Below are positions 1 through 7,687 of a stretch of 64,000 nucleotides of DNA, one piece after another. The position numbers were made by a program, and so were the translations under genes. The stretch is from contig UCGV01000039.1 of NCBI GenBank assembly GCA_900471925.1, forward strand, positions 1-64,000. The letters run 5' to 3'. This DNA comes from Hyphomicrobiales bacterium (GTDB taxonomy: Bacteria > Pseudomonadota > Alphaproteobacteria > Rhizobiales > Rhizobiaceae). Every line of letters starts with the position of its first letter. Position 1 is the stretch's first letter. The notes below the pieces were generated by a model. The model was not told the DNA's origin, did no database searches, and worked only from the letters and a program-made list of their open reading frames with translations.

Positions 1-152
1 GAAACGTCGACATGGCTGTGGGGCGCCGTCTGGTAGCCGCCATAGATGGAAAATTCCAGATCTTCCGCAGAAGCCGTACCGGCTACCGATGCGAGAGCGC
101 AAAATGCAATACCTGCCAGAAGCGCAGCGGAACGACGCAATGTGTATGCCAT
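1..152 (-). CDS. Secreted outer-membrane-type protein, N-terminal part only
   Basis: Only the first 50 codons lie in the window; the gene runs off the left edge. The ATG at 152 opens a clear signal peptide: basic start, hydrophobic core rich in Ala/Leu, and a cleavage site around TASA-ED near residue 29. The mature start, EDLEFSIYGGYQTAPHS, has the alternating pattern of a beta-barrel strand. The YGGYQ-APHS stretch resembles what I recall of rhizobial lipid A oxidase (LpxQ-like) barrel proteins, but this is memory, not a search. It is separated from the upstream L,D-transpeptidase gene by a terminator-like hairpin and so probably has its own promoter. Confidence 0.6.
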   Translation of the reverse strand, partial: MAYTLRRSAALLAGIAFCALASVAGTASAEDLEFSIYGGYQTAPHSHVDV

Positions 153-220
153 TGAATATCCCCGAAGTAGCAAAAAGCCTATCGGTTCGATTCTGTGGCA
201 GAGTTCTGTGTCACAATCCT

Positions 221-260
221 AACAAAACTGGAGGCACAACGCGTGCGCCCCCAGTTTTTA
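221..260 (-). terminator. Hairpin after first L,D-transpeptidase gene
   Basis: Arms AAAACTGG (224-231) and CCAGTTTT (251-258) close a GC-rich loop that has further GCAC/GTGC pairing. Read leftwards the stem ends in a TTTTG stretch. It lies just past the stop codon at 274, as expected for an intrinsic terminator. Confidence 0.6.
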
Positions 261-273
261 AAGCAGGTGTTGC

Positions 274-945
274 TCAACCGCCAAACATGGTGCGCAGGAT
301 GTCGATACCCTTGTCCTGGAAGGCGACATTGCCCTGCTTGTTGCCGGGGCCGACGACGATGACCTTGGTGCCGACGGAAACGCGGCTGTAAAGGTGAGAT
401 ACGTCGTCATTCATCATGCGGATGCAGCCTGAGGACATGTTGAGGCCGATCGTCCAGGGCTGATTGGTGCCGTGGATGCGGAAGATCGTGTCGCGGCCGC
501 CCTTGTAGAGATACATGGCGCGTGCGCCGAGCGGATTGTCAGGGCCACCGGGCTGAACGGCGGGAAGATTATGGCCTTCACGGGCCTCGCGGGCGCGCAT
601 TTCGGCCGGCGGCGTCCAGCTTGGCCATTCTGCCATGCGGCCGACGGTCACGACGCCCGACCAGCCGAAGCCGTCACGGCCGACACCGATGCCGTAGCGC
701 GTGGCGCGGTTGTTGCCTTCCACGAGGTAAAGGAACTTGTTGTTCGTGTCGACGATGATCGTGCCGGGCTTTTCGCTGGTGGAAAGACGAACAACGCGCT
801 TGCGGAACTGCGGCTTGATCTCGCGGGTCTGCTTGACGCCGCGCACGGCGTCCGTCGCGGTCATGACTGGTTCGGCGCTGACGGTCACAACCGTACAGGA
901 CAACGCAACGGCCGCCGCCGCCGCGAGCCTCAGAAACTGCTTCAT
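274..945 (-). CDS. L,D-transpeptidase (ErfK/YbiS/YcfS/YnhG family)
   Basis: A 223-residue secreted enzyme predicted to make 3-3 crosslinks in peptidoglycan or attach proteins to it. A signal peptide (about residues 1-24, LSCTVVTVSAEP) is followed by a YkuD domain from about residue 55 to 200. The catalytic signature is plain: HGTNQPWTIG, then SSGCIRM with the nucleophilic Cys near residue 175, and a closing VGTKVIVV strand. Length is normal for the simple single-domain form. The next gene upstream is a paralogue with the same motif order, each with its own terminator, so they look like separately transcribed copies. Rhizobia rely heavily on L,D-transpeptidases for polar growth (family knowledge). 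Confidence 0.93.
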   Translation of the reverse strand: MKQFLRLAAAAAVALSCTVVTVSAEPVMTATDAVRGVKQTREIKPQFRKRVVRLSTSEKPGTIIVDTNNKFLYLVEGNNRATRYGIGVGRDGFGWSGVVTVGRMAEWPSWTPPAEMRAREAREGHNLPAVQPGGPDNPLGARAMYLYKGGRDTIFRIHGTNQPWTIGLNMSSGCIRMMNDDVSHLYSRVSVGTKVIVVGPGNKQGNVAFQDKGIDILRTMFGG

Positions 946-1038
946 ATAGATACCCTCTCCTTCAGGTCCGCGTAGAGGCTAGTCAAATCGGTTTGAATTT
1001 CAAGTCTGTGAGGTGAGGGACACGGCTTTTTGTAGTCC

Positions 1039-1065
1039 AGCGGACGGTTGTGCTTGCCGTCCGCT
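1039..1065 (-). terminator. Hairpin after second L,D-transpeptidase gene
   Basis: Perfect 9-bp arms AGCGGACGG (1039-1047) and CCGTCCGCT (1057-1065) with a 9-nt loop, 17 bp past the stop codon of the gene ending at 1082. Read leftwards an A-rich rather than T-rich stretch follows, so it is an imperfect intrinsic terminator. Confidence 0.55.
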
Positions 1066-1081
1066 GCTCGTTATTTGCGTT

Positions 1082-1828
1082 TTACATCACGATGACGCGG
1101 GTGCCCACATTGACGCGATCGTAAAGGTCAACCACATCCTCGTTGCGCATGCGGATGCAGCCGGAGGAAACGGCGCTGCCGATCGTCCAGGGCGCGTTTG
1201 TGCCGTGGATTCGGTAAAGCGTCGATCCCAGATACATGGCGCGCGCACCGAGCGGATTTTCCGGGCCGCCATCCATGCGTGCCGGCAGGTAATGGCCCTT
1301 CGCGGCCTCGCGGCTCACCATTTCGGACGGCGGCGTCCAGTCCGGCCATTCCGCCTTGCGGGTGATCGTGTGCGCACCGGCCCATTCGAAGCCGGGTTTG
1401 CCGACGCCGACGCCATAGCGACGCGCCTTGCCGCCAGCCATCACGAGATAGAGGAAGCGGTTATTGGTATCGATGACAAGCGAGCCGGGCTTTTCCTTCG
1501 TATCGTAGTCGACGATCTGCGGCAGGAACTGCGGCTCGACACGCCCGCGTATGACGGGAACGCCGGGGCGGATAGCCGAAACAGTCTGCGGCGCCGGCTG
1601 CTGCTGGATGATCGTGCGGCGCTGCTGGAAGAAGCCGCGCTGCTGCACCACGGCCGGCCGCTGATAGACGACGGGCCGAACCGGGCCGCCGCCGAGCTGG
1701 TTGATCCAGGGGGCGGTGAGGTCGGGGCTTAGCACCACGGGCGGCCGCGAGGCGTAACGGTCGTCTCCAAAGGCGGCCGTGGAGAAAATGCCGAGCAGGG
1801 CTGCGGCAAGGACAAGGGGTTTCATCAT
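1082..1828 (-). CDS. L,D-transpeptidase (ErfK/YbiS/YcfS/YnhG family), second copy
   Basis: A 248-residue paralogue of the neighbouring transpeptidase. It has a signal peptide (MMKPLVLAAALLGIFSTAAFG) and then a longer Gln/Arg/Pro/Val-rich linker (about residues 40-90) that the neighbour lacks. The YkuD domain contains HGTNAPWTIG and SSGCIRM around the catalytic Cys and ends in VGTRVIVM. The linker may reach across the periplasm or bind the wall; that is inference. The shared block order with the 274-945 gene points to a tandem duplication. Confidence 0.93.
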   Translation of the reverse strand: MMKPLVLAAALLGIFSTAAFGDDRYASRPPVVLSPDLTAPWINQLGGGPVRPVVYQRPAVVQQRGFFQQRRTIIQQQPAPQTVSAIRPGVPVIRGRVEPQFLPQIVDYDTKEKPGSLVIDTNNRFLYLVMAGGKARRYGVGVGKPGFEWAGAHTITRKAEWPDWTPPSEMVSREAAKGHYLPARMDGGPENPLGARAMYLGSTLYRIHGTNAPWTIGSAVSSGCIRMRNEDVVDLYDRVNVGTRVIVM

Positions 1829-2038
1829 CGGACGAACTCTCTACAAATGACCGAAAATGGGCTGGCGGAATTGTCCGCCTGCGGTCATGCTGCCACCGCG
1901 TCCGACAGCGAATGGTAAATGCGGATTCATTAAAAGACGAAGGATCGGATAAACTTTTCGTCAGGGTTACCGTTCGGTTTGGAAAGAAGGTTTGCAAATG
2001 GTAAAGCCGCGTTCGCAGGCAGAAAACGAGAAGAAAAT

Positions 2039-2668
2039 ATGAGCGAAACCGGCATTATGATAGGCGAGGACGGCAGGAGCCGCTGCCACTGGCATGCGAA
2101 TCTGCCCGACTATATGCGCTACCATGACGAGGAATGGGGCCGGCCTGTCACTGATGACATCAGGCTCTTCGAAAAGATCTGCCTCGAAGGTTTTCAATCA
2201 GGCCTTTCCTGGTTGACGATCCTGCGCAAGCGCGAGAATTTCCGCGCGGCTTTCGCTGGCTTCGATTTCGAGAAAGTGGCGCGCTTCGGCGATGAGGATA
2301 TCGCCCGCTGCCTTGCCGATGCCGGCATCATTCGCCATCGCGGCAAGATCGTCTCGACCATCAACAATGCGCGGCGCGCGATCGATCTGAGAAGCGAATT
2401 CAGCTCTCTCGCCCGCTATTTCTGGAGCTACGAGCCGCGCCCGGAAGACCGGCCCGCGGTGGTGGACCGCGAGCATATCGTCGCCAATCCAACGACGGCC
2501 ACCTCGGTCCGTATTTCCAAGGATTTGAAGAAGCGCGGCTGGACCTTTGTCGGGCCGACCACAGTTTATGCCTTCATGCAGGCAATGGGCCTCGTCAACG
2601 ATCACCTCGAAGGCTGCTTCTGCCGTGCGGAAGTGGAGGCGATGCGCGCAGCATTGGTACGCCCATGA
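2039..2668 (+). CDS. tag: DNA-3-methyladenine glycosylase I
   Basis: A 209-residue cytosolic base-excision enzyme that removes 3-methyladenine from alkylated DNA. It matches the Tag family from end to end: CHWHANLPDYMRYHDEEWG at residues 14-32 (zinc ligands Cys and His), EGFQSGLSW with the catalytic-region Glu, and the C-terminal VNDHLEGCFC carrying the second His/Cys zinc pair. The ATG at 2039 was chosen because the protein then starts just before the conserved Cys; the frame is open upstream to 1979 but without homology. It overlaps the next gene by 4 bp (ATGA), so the two are probably co-translated. Confidence 0.95.
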   Translation: MSETGIMIGEDGRSRCHWHANLPDYMRYHDEEWGRPVTDDIRLFEKICLEGFQSGLSWLTILRKRENFRAAFAGFDFEKVARFGDEDIARCLADAGIIRHRGKIVSTINNARRAIDLRSEFSSLARYFWSYEPRPEDRPAVVDREHIVANPTTATSVRISKDLKKRGWTFVGPTTVYAFMQAMGLVNDHLEGCFCRAEVEAMRAALVRP

Positions 2669-3150
2669 AATCGGTCATTACGCTTGTCGCAGCTTTGTTT
2701 CTCTCCGTTTCCGCAGCTTTTGCGCAGGCGCCGCAGCTCGATCCCGGCGAGAAGCTGGAAAAGCTGCAATTTCCGGCCGTGACCATGCAGCTGAAAGGCT
2801 GGACCAAGTTCGGCAACAGCCATGTCTACACGCTGCCCGTTCGCGCCGGCCAGCACGTGAAGGTAAGCTTCGAGACGAAGAGCAAATATGCCTTCCTCGC
2901 TATCTTCGACCTGTCGAAGCCTGACGACGAGGCCTTCTTCGGCACGGATGAGGACGGTACGAGCTACGAGACGACCGTCAAGGAAAACGCCACCTGGCTG
3001 CTGCGCCCCTATTATTCCAAGGTCTCGCCGCGTCGCGGGCTGGGCGCGCCCTACAGCATTCTGATCGAGCCGCTGGCCACAGCACCGCAGCCGACAAAGC
3101 CCGCGCCTACTCAAGAGGAACAGCCCTCGCTCTTTCCGAAGCGGAAGTGA
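2665..3150 (+). CDS. Small secreted protein of unknown function
   Basis: A 161-residue protein with a clear signal peptide (MKSVITLVAALFLSVSAAFAQA, cleavage near residue 21). The mature part is about 125 residues of mixed beta-type sequence with no motif I recognise, ending in a Pro/Lys-rich tail (TAPQPTKPAPTQEE). Aromatic and charged residues alternate (SKYAFLAIFDLSKPDDEAFF), suggesting a compact periplasmic beta domain, possibly of the bacterial pre-peptidase C-terminal or lectin-like kind, but this is a guess. It overlaps tag by 4 bp, a link that is probably about expression rather than function. Confidence 0.8.
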   Translation: MKSVITLVAALFLSVSAAFAQAPQLDPGEKLEKLQFPAVTMQLKGWTKFGNSHVYTLPVRAGQHVKVSFETKSKYAFLAIFDLSKPDDEAFFGTDEDGTSYETTVKENATWLLRPYYSKVSPRRGLGAPYSILIEPLATAPQPTKPAPTQEEQPSLFPKRK

Positions 3151-3158
3151 CCTGAGAG

Positions 3159-3863
3159 CTAACCGAGCCTGTCGATCAGCCCGTGCAGTTCGCCGAGGTG
3201 ATCGATCTTTCGGAAACGCGGCGCATCTTTCGGTTCCTCCACCCGCTCCAGCACCCAGGTCAGCTCATGCGGCACGAAAACGCCGTAGCTGCCGGCGGCA
3301 ATGGCCGGCACGATATCGGATTTCAGCGAATTGCCGACCATCATCGCTCGTTCCGGCCCGTCGCCCACCTTGGAGAAGATGCGCCGGTACGTGACGGCCG
3401 TCTTGTCGGAGACGATCTCCACCGCATCAAAATAATCGCCAAGCCCGGATTGGGCGAGCTTGCGCTCCTGATCGAAGAGGTCGCCCTTGGTGATCAGCAC
3501 CAGCAGGTATTTGCCGGACAGCGTCTCCAGCGTGTCGCGCACATGCGGCAGCGTCTCGACGGGATGGGACAGAAGATCGCGTCCTGTATCGAGGATCTTG
3601 GCGATCACGCTTGCCGGCACCTTGCCCTCGGTGATTTCGATCGCCGTCTCGATCATCGACAGCGTGAAGCCTTTGATGCCGAAGCCGTAATGGGCGAGGT
3701 TGCGTTTCTCAGCTTCGAGAAGCCGACCGGAAATCGTCGCCCCCTCGGCGAAGTCGGCGAGAAGCCGGGTGAAGTGCTCTTCCGTCAGTCGGTAATAATG
3801 TTCGTTTTGCCAAAGCGTGTCATCGGCATCGAAGCCGATCGTCGTCAATGGTCGGGCCGTCAT
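3159..3863 (-). CDS. HAD-superfamily hydrolase
   Basis: A 234-residue haloacid-dehalogenase-type phosphatase. Motif I is FDADDTLW (residues 10-17, nucleophile and acid/base Asp), motif II is LITKGD near residue 125, motif III a Lys in VSDKT, and motif IV is GNSLKSD near residue 178. The helical cap sits between motifs I and II, as in subfamily I enzymes. Substrate cannot be told from sequence. It converges on the secreted-protein gene ending at 3150 with an 8-bp gap and no visible terminator; upstream is a RIME1-like repeat, which therefore lies in its 5' region. Confidence 0.88.
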   Translation of the reverse strand: MTARPLTTIGFDADDTLWQNEHYYRLTEEHFTRLLADFAEGATISGRLLEAEKRNLAHYGFGIKGFTLSMIETAIEITEGKVPASVIAKILDTGRDLLSHPVETLPHVRDTLETLSGKYLLVLITKGDLFDQERKLAQSGLGDYFDAVEIVSDKTAVTYRRIFSKVGDGPERAMMVGNSLKSDIVPAIAAGSYGVFVPHELTWVLERVEEPKDAPRFRKIDHLGELHGLIDRLG

Positions 3864-3873
3864 ATGCGCACCT

Positions 3874-3981
3874 CTAAAGCATGTCGCGCAAAAATGTGCA
3901 GCGGTTTTGCGAAAGCGACATGCATAAAAACAAAGAGTTAAAGCGTGGCAAGCGAACCTGAAAGATTGCGATACGCTTTAG
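3874..3981. repeat. RIME1-like rhizobial intergenic mosaic element
   Basis: 108 bp bounded by CTAAAGC (3874-3880) and GCTTTAG (3975-3981). Inside are two separate palindromes: GCATGTCGC with GCGACATGC enclosing GCAAAA and TTTTGC, and then TAAAGCGT with ACGCTTTA. An A-rich bridge (ATAAAAACAAAGAG) joins them. Length, the two-palindrome plan and the intergenic position fit the RIME1 element known from rhizobial genomes (recalled, not searched). Confidence 0.72.
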
Positions 3982-4153
3982 GCTCAGCCTTGGTCAGTGC
4001 ATCACAGGATAATGGCTGCATTGAAGCATGGCGAGTGGGTACGCAGATTGACGCAAATGACCACAAAATTGGCATTTACGACAATACTGTTTTCCATGTG
4101 TTCCGTTAGCCTTCCCCTCGTCACTGTTTTCATTTCCGACGAGGAGACCGCTT

Positions 4154-4447
4154 ATGAAAGTACTAGCTATCGGCTCGATCACCAAGCCTGTCACGGACGA
4201 GGAACGCGCGCAGATCATGCCGCATGAGGTCCCGGCGACCCTCAAGCTCTATCTCGATGGTATCGTCGACCAATATTGGTTCCGCCACGACAGGCCGGGC
4301 CCGGTCTTCCTGATGAATGTCGATTCCGTCGAGCAGGCAAAAGCCGTCACCGACGCGATGCCGATCGTGAAGGCGGGCTTTGCCTCCTACGAGTTCATTC
4401 CGGTTGGCCCGCTCGCCCCGCTCGGGATGCTGATCCAGGGCAAATAG
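4154..4447 (+). CDS. Small dimeric alpha/beta-barrel protein, muconolactone-isomerase-like
   Basis: A 97-residue cytosolic protein that starts well after a GAGGAGA ribosome site. The pattern is a single ferredoxin-like fold: beta strand (MKVLAIGS), helix, PGPVFLMNVDSVEQAKAVTDAMPIVKAG, then a strand with FIPVGPLAPLGMLI. This matches the muconolactone delta-isomerase/YCII-type dimeric barrel family, where the VEQA helix and the late Pro-rich strand recur. The catalytic role is unproven, and many family members are not isomerases. It lies 89 bp upstream of another gene on the same strand and may share its transcript. Confidence 0.75.
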   Translation: MKVLAIGSITKPVTDEERAQIMPHEVPATLKLYLDGIVDQYWFRHDRPGPVFLMNVDSVEQAKAVTDAMPIVKAGFASYEFIPVGPLAPLGMLIQGK

Positions 4448-4536
4448 GCGGCGCAAACGGCTGTCTGACAGTGGGCGGCCCCTTATGGTTTCGGCGATCT
4501 GGGGCCGACAAACTCAAAGAGAAAAAGACCCATCAC

Positions 4537-5301
4537 ATGACACGCGAACTCATCCTCAAATCGATCGAGGCCCATGGCGGCCTCGCACGCTGGAACCAGA
4601 TCGAGGCGGTCACCGCGACCTTCCATCCTGATGGTCTGGCCCTGCAGATGCGCAGCCAGCAGGCCTTCTCGCGGCAGCCAACACGGGTGACCGTCGACAC
4701 GCGCCGGCAGAAAGCGATATTCGATCCGTTTCTGAAATCGGATCATCTCGGTATCTACGAACCTCATCGCACCGCCATCGAGACCCGTGGCGGTGCGGTA
4801 GTTGAGGAGCTTTTGAACCCGCGCGACAGTTTCTCGGCTGAGGTACCCTGGAGCGGGCCGCAGATGATCTACTTTGCCGGCCACGCCCTCTGGACCTATT
4901 TCAACTTGCCGTTCCGCCTTGCCGGAGACGACTTTCGGCTCCAGGAACTCGAGCCCTGGATCGAGGACGGCGAGACCTGGCGTGCGGTGAAGGTCATCTT
5001 CCCCAGCGAGATTGCGACGCTATGCTCCGAGCAGGTGCTGTATTTCGACGAACGCGGCATGATCCGGCGGGAGGACTATTCGGTCGAGGTCTCGCAGAAC
5101 ACGCCGGTCGCCCATTATGTCGATGGTCACCAGTCCTTCGACGGCATCGTCTTTCCGACGCGGCGCAGAATATATCCCCGCGGGCCGGACCTGCGGCCGA
5201 ACAGGGACGTGGTCATCATGGCTGCCGATTTGAGCGACTTCAGAACGGTGACTGTCGATAGCGGCTCAGAGGGGCATTGGGTCGTCGAGACCTGCGATTG
5301 A
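4537..5301 (+). CDS. Conserved-looking protein of unknown function
   Basis: A 254-residue protein without signal peptide or membrane segment. I do not recognise the family. It begins MTRELILKSIEAHGG, a short helix often seen at the start of LolA-like or SRPBCC-like beta proteins (AHGGLARW). Most of the rest looks beta-rich with many aromatic and acidic residues (GHALWTYFNLPFRLAGDDF; RRIYPRGPD). The open frame extends to 4276, but the ATG at 4537 gives the clean start and avoids overlap with the gene ending at 4447. It is followed by a terminator and probably forms an operon with that upstream small barrel protein. Confidence 0.75.
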   Translation: MTRELILKSIEAHGGLARWNQIEAVTATFHPDGLALQMRSQQAFSRQPTRVTVDTRRQKAIFDPFLKSDHLGIYEPHRTAIETRGGAVVEELLNPRDSFSAEVPWSGPQMIYFAGHALWTYFNLPFRLAGDDFRLQELEPWIEDGETWRAVKVIFPSEIATLCSEQVLYFDERGMIRREDYSVEVSQNTPVAHYVDGHQSFDGIVFPTRRRIYPRGPDLRPNRDVVIMAADLSDFRTVTVDSGSEGHWVVETCD

Positions 5302-5329
5302 TCCGCCCGCACAACCAGTTGAACTCCAC

Positions 5330-5354
5330 CGCCGCCTCAGGAGGGCGGCGTTTG
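5330..5354 (+). terminator. Intrinsic terminator
   Basis: Arms CGCCGCC (5330-5336) and GGCGGCG (5344-5350), a 7-nt loop and a short TTTGT tract, 28 bp past the stop at 5301. It ends the small operon and insulates it from the TetR operator region. Confidence 0.75.
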
Positions 5355-5384
5355 TATTCGTGGCTTTGTCGCCATCCTTGCGCA

Positions 5385-5427
5385 TTTAGATCACTTGCTC
5401 TATATCATTTGGAGCAAGTGATCTAAA
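5385..5427. promoter_or_regulatory. Perfect 16-bp inverted repeat, probable TetR operator
   Basis: TTTAGATCACTTGCTC (5385-5400) is repeated in perfect inverted form as GAGCAAGTGATCTAAA (5412-5427) around an 11-bp AT-rich centre that includes TATATCAT, which could serve as a -10 element. The right arm ends 13 bp before the TTG start of the TetR gene. Position and symmetry fit an autoregulatory operator; the protein that binds it is inferred. Confidence 0.75.
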
Positions 5428-5440
5428 AAGGATTTCGATA

Positions 5441-6049
5441 TTGTCTCGCGCAAGACAGTTTGACGAGGAACAGGTCCTCGACGCCGCCAAGAATGTCTTC
5501 TGGGAGAAAGGCTACGAAGCCACCTCTACCCGCGACCTGACAGCCGCCATGGGGCTGACCAATGCGAGCCTTTACAACGCCTTCGGCGACAAGCGTTCGC
5601 TTTATCTGGCGACGCTGGACCACTATCTGAACAATTCGTTGCGGGAACGCATGGCGCGGCTTTCTGCTTCGCTGCCACCAGATGAAGCCATATCCGAATT
5701 CTTCGCTGAAACCATCCGGCGCGCATTCGATGAGAATCGCCAGAGAGGTTGCCTCTTGGTGAATACGGCTCTGGAAGTGCATCGCGACGATCCGGAAATG
5801 CGAGCCGTGGTCGCGAAGGAAACCGAGCTGATCGAAGCATTCTTTCTGAACGCCGCGACCGAAGCGCAGAAACAGGGAAAGATGACATCAAGCCAGTCGC
5901 CGGCGGAGATTTCGCGGCTTCTGCTCGCGACCGCGCTGGGATTGCGTGTTCTCGAACGTGTCCGCCCGGATCTGGAGATCCTTGCAGATGCCGTCCGCCC
6001 GGTCCTCTCCATGCTCCAGCTTCCCGCCATGAAGAGTTCGAAACCGTGA
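5441..6049 (+). CDS. TetR/AcrR-family transcriptional regulator
   Basis: A 202-residue one-component repressor. The helix-turn-helix is at residues 22-45: KGYEATSTRDLTAAMGLTNA followed by SLYNAFGDKRSLY, the standard TetR signature. The C-terminal two-thirds is helical and should bind a small ligand and dimerise. Translation starts at TTG (5441), 10 nt after an AAAAGGA site and immediately behind the perfect inverted repeat at 5385-5427, arguing for autoregulation. The MFS gene begins 144 bp downstream on the same strand and is the natural target; the ligand is unknown. Confidence 0.93.
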   Translation: MSRARQFDEEQVLDAAKNVFWEKGYEATSTRDLTAAMGLTNASLYNAFGDKRSLYLATLDHYLNNSLRERMARLSASLPPDEAISEFFAETIRRAFDENRQRGCLLVNTALEVHRDDPEMRAVVAKETELIEAFFLNAATEAQKQGKMTSSQSPAEISRLLLATALGLRVLERVRPDLEILADAVRPVLSMLQLPAMKSSKP

Positions 6050-6193
6050 GCGGCATCGGCCTCTATCCGGCCTGCGGGCCGTAACGGCAACGCTTCCAAC
6101 GATTCCACGACAGCGCGTCATTTTGCGTCCGGCCTTGCCGGCGAACGGATAGTTGCGCGCCCAATCCAGCCCCCACATGACAGAGGATCATTC

Positions 6194-7405
6194 ATGTCAG
6201 TCCATACCACCACACCGGCTCACAAGGCAGAGCTCTCGCGAGCGGCGTGGTTCTCGACCATTGCCGGCCTGTGCGGAAGTTTCGTCGCTGTCGGTCTTGC
6301 CCGTCTTGCCTATACCCCATTGCTTCCATCGCTCATCCAGCAGCACTGGTTTTCAGCCGCAGATGCGGTGACGCTCGGCGCCGCGAATTTTGCCGGATAT
6401 CTGGCAGGCGCAATTCTTGGCCGCCCAATCGCAGCCTCGCTTTCCAACAGGACCACGCTGCGACTGTTCATGGTGGTCGCGACGCTTTCCTTCTTCGCCT
6501 GCGCCTATCCGCTCTCCACCACATGGTATTTCGTCTGGCGCTTTCTTTCGGGCCTATCTGGCGGCGCTGTCATGGTCCTCGTCGCAACAACCATTCTTCC
6601 GCATATTCCGGCGTCACGCCGCGGCTTCGTCAGCGGCATGATCTTTCTGGGCCTCGGCCTCAGCATAACGGCATCGGGCACGCTCGTCCCGGAGCTGCTT
6701 CAGCTGGGATTGCGCGAAACCTGGATCGGCCTTGGCGCTCTCGCGGTGATCCTGACTGCCGTCAGCTGGTTCGGCTGGCCGGATGCAGCTCCGGCCGCAG
6801 CAGTTCACCCCGCCCATGAGGTCCATATCGGTAAGTCCGCGCGCCGGCCGCTGGGGATACTCTACGGCCAATATGCGTTGAATGCGCTGGGCCTCGTCCC
6901 GACGATGGTCCTGCTGGTCGATTATATCGTCCGCGGGCTCGGCGGCAGCCCGGAACTGGGCGCCGCCTACTGGATCGTTTACGGCGTCTCGGCAATCGCC
7001 GGTCCAGTCATCACCGGCTATGCCGCAGACCGGATCGGCTTCCGTGCCGCCTATCGGGGTGCCTTGTTGTTGCAGGCCGTTGCCGGCATTCTGCTCGCGA
7101 CCACAGGGACAACGCCTGCGCTGATTGCGGCAGTCGTCGTTCTCGGCATCTTCACGCCCGGCGTCGTACCCCTGGTGCTCGGCCGCACACAGGAAATCGT
7201 CAAGCACGACCATGCGGCGCAGCGCAAGGCCTGGAGCAATGCGACGACGGCCTTTGCGCTGTTTCAAGCCCTTGGCGGCTATGGTTATTCCTACCTGTTC
7301 GCCCATTCGGGACAGGATTACCAGCTTATCTTCCTGATCGGTGCCGCAGCCCTCTTCATAGCGCTTCTGGCTGATTTCCTGGTGTTGAAGCCGAAAGAAG
7401 CGTGA
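6194..7405 (+). CDS. MFS transporter, YbfB/YjiJ type
   Basis: A 403-residue inner-membrane protein with about 12 hydrophobic helices. The N-terminus (GLCGSFVAVGLARLAYTPLLPSL in two parts, with ARLAYTPLLP conserved) is typical of the YbfB/YjiJ group of the major facilitator superfamily. The inter-repeat loop with the MFS-like GRPIAASLSNRTTLR motif follows helix 2. Substrate is not deducible. Position directly after a TetR gene with a strong operator suggests a regulated efflux pump or an uptake protein for the inducer. A GC-rich hairpin follows the stop codon. Confidence 0.9.
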   Translation: MSVHTTTPAHKAELSRAAWFSTIAGLCGSFVAVGLARLAYTPLLPSLIQQHWFSAADAVTLGAANFAGYLAGAILGRPIAASLSNRTTLRLFMVVATLSFFACAYPLSTTWYFVWRFLSGLSGGAVMVLVATTILPHIPASRRGFVSGMIFLGLGLSITASGTLVPELLQLGLRETWIGLGALAVILTAVSWFGWPDAAPAAAVHPAHEVHIGKSARRPLGILYGQYALNALGLVPTMVLLVDYIVRGLGGSPELGAAYWIVYGVSAIAGPVITGYAADRIGFRAAYRGALLLQAVAGILLATTGTTPALIAAVVVLGIFTPGVVPLVLGRTQEIVKHDHAAQRKAWSNATTAFALFQALGGYGYSYLFAHSGQDYQLIFLIGAAALFIALLADFLVLKPKEA

Positions 7406-7414
7406 AGCGACGTG

Positions 7415-7440
7415 CGGGCCGCGCCGAGTTTTGCGGCCCG
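7415..7440 (+). terminator. GC-rich hairpin after MFS gene
   Basis: Perfect 8-bp arms CGGGCCGC (7415-7422) and GCGGCCCG (7433-7440), 10 bp past the MFS stop. It is followed by TATCT rather than a run of T, so termination is likely but weak by sequence. Confidence 0.55.
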
Positions 7441-7687
7441 TATCTACCGGGAATTTCCGAAGCGAAGTCTCTCCCCCTCATCCGCTTCCCTGACGGATAA
7501 GGGCATTCTGCCGCAGATAGCGCCGGGTTAGGTTCCGTTGAAAAACGCAGGGCAGCGACCTACATCATCAGTGCCTCCCCCTGCAGCCAGCCCCGGCTGT
7601 GCCTGTCATGCGCAGGCCAATAATCAAAAAATAGAGTTCAGCAGTCCGCAAACCCCTCTTGCGGCAGACACAAGGGAATTTCTCGAC

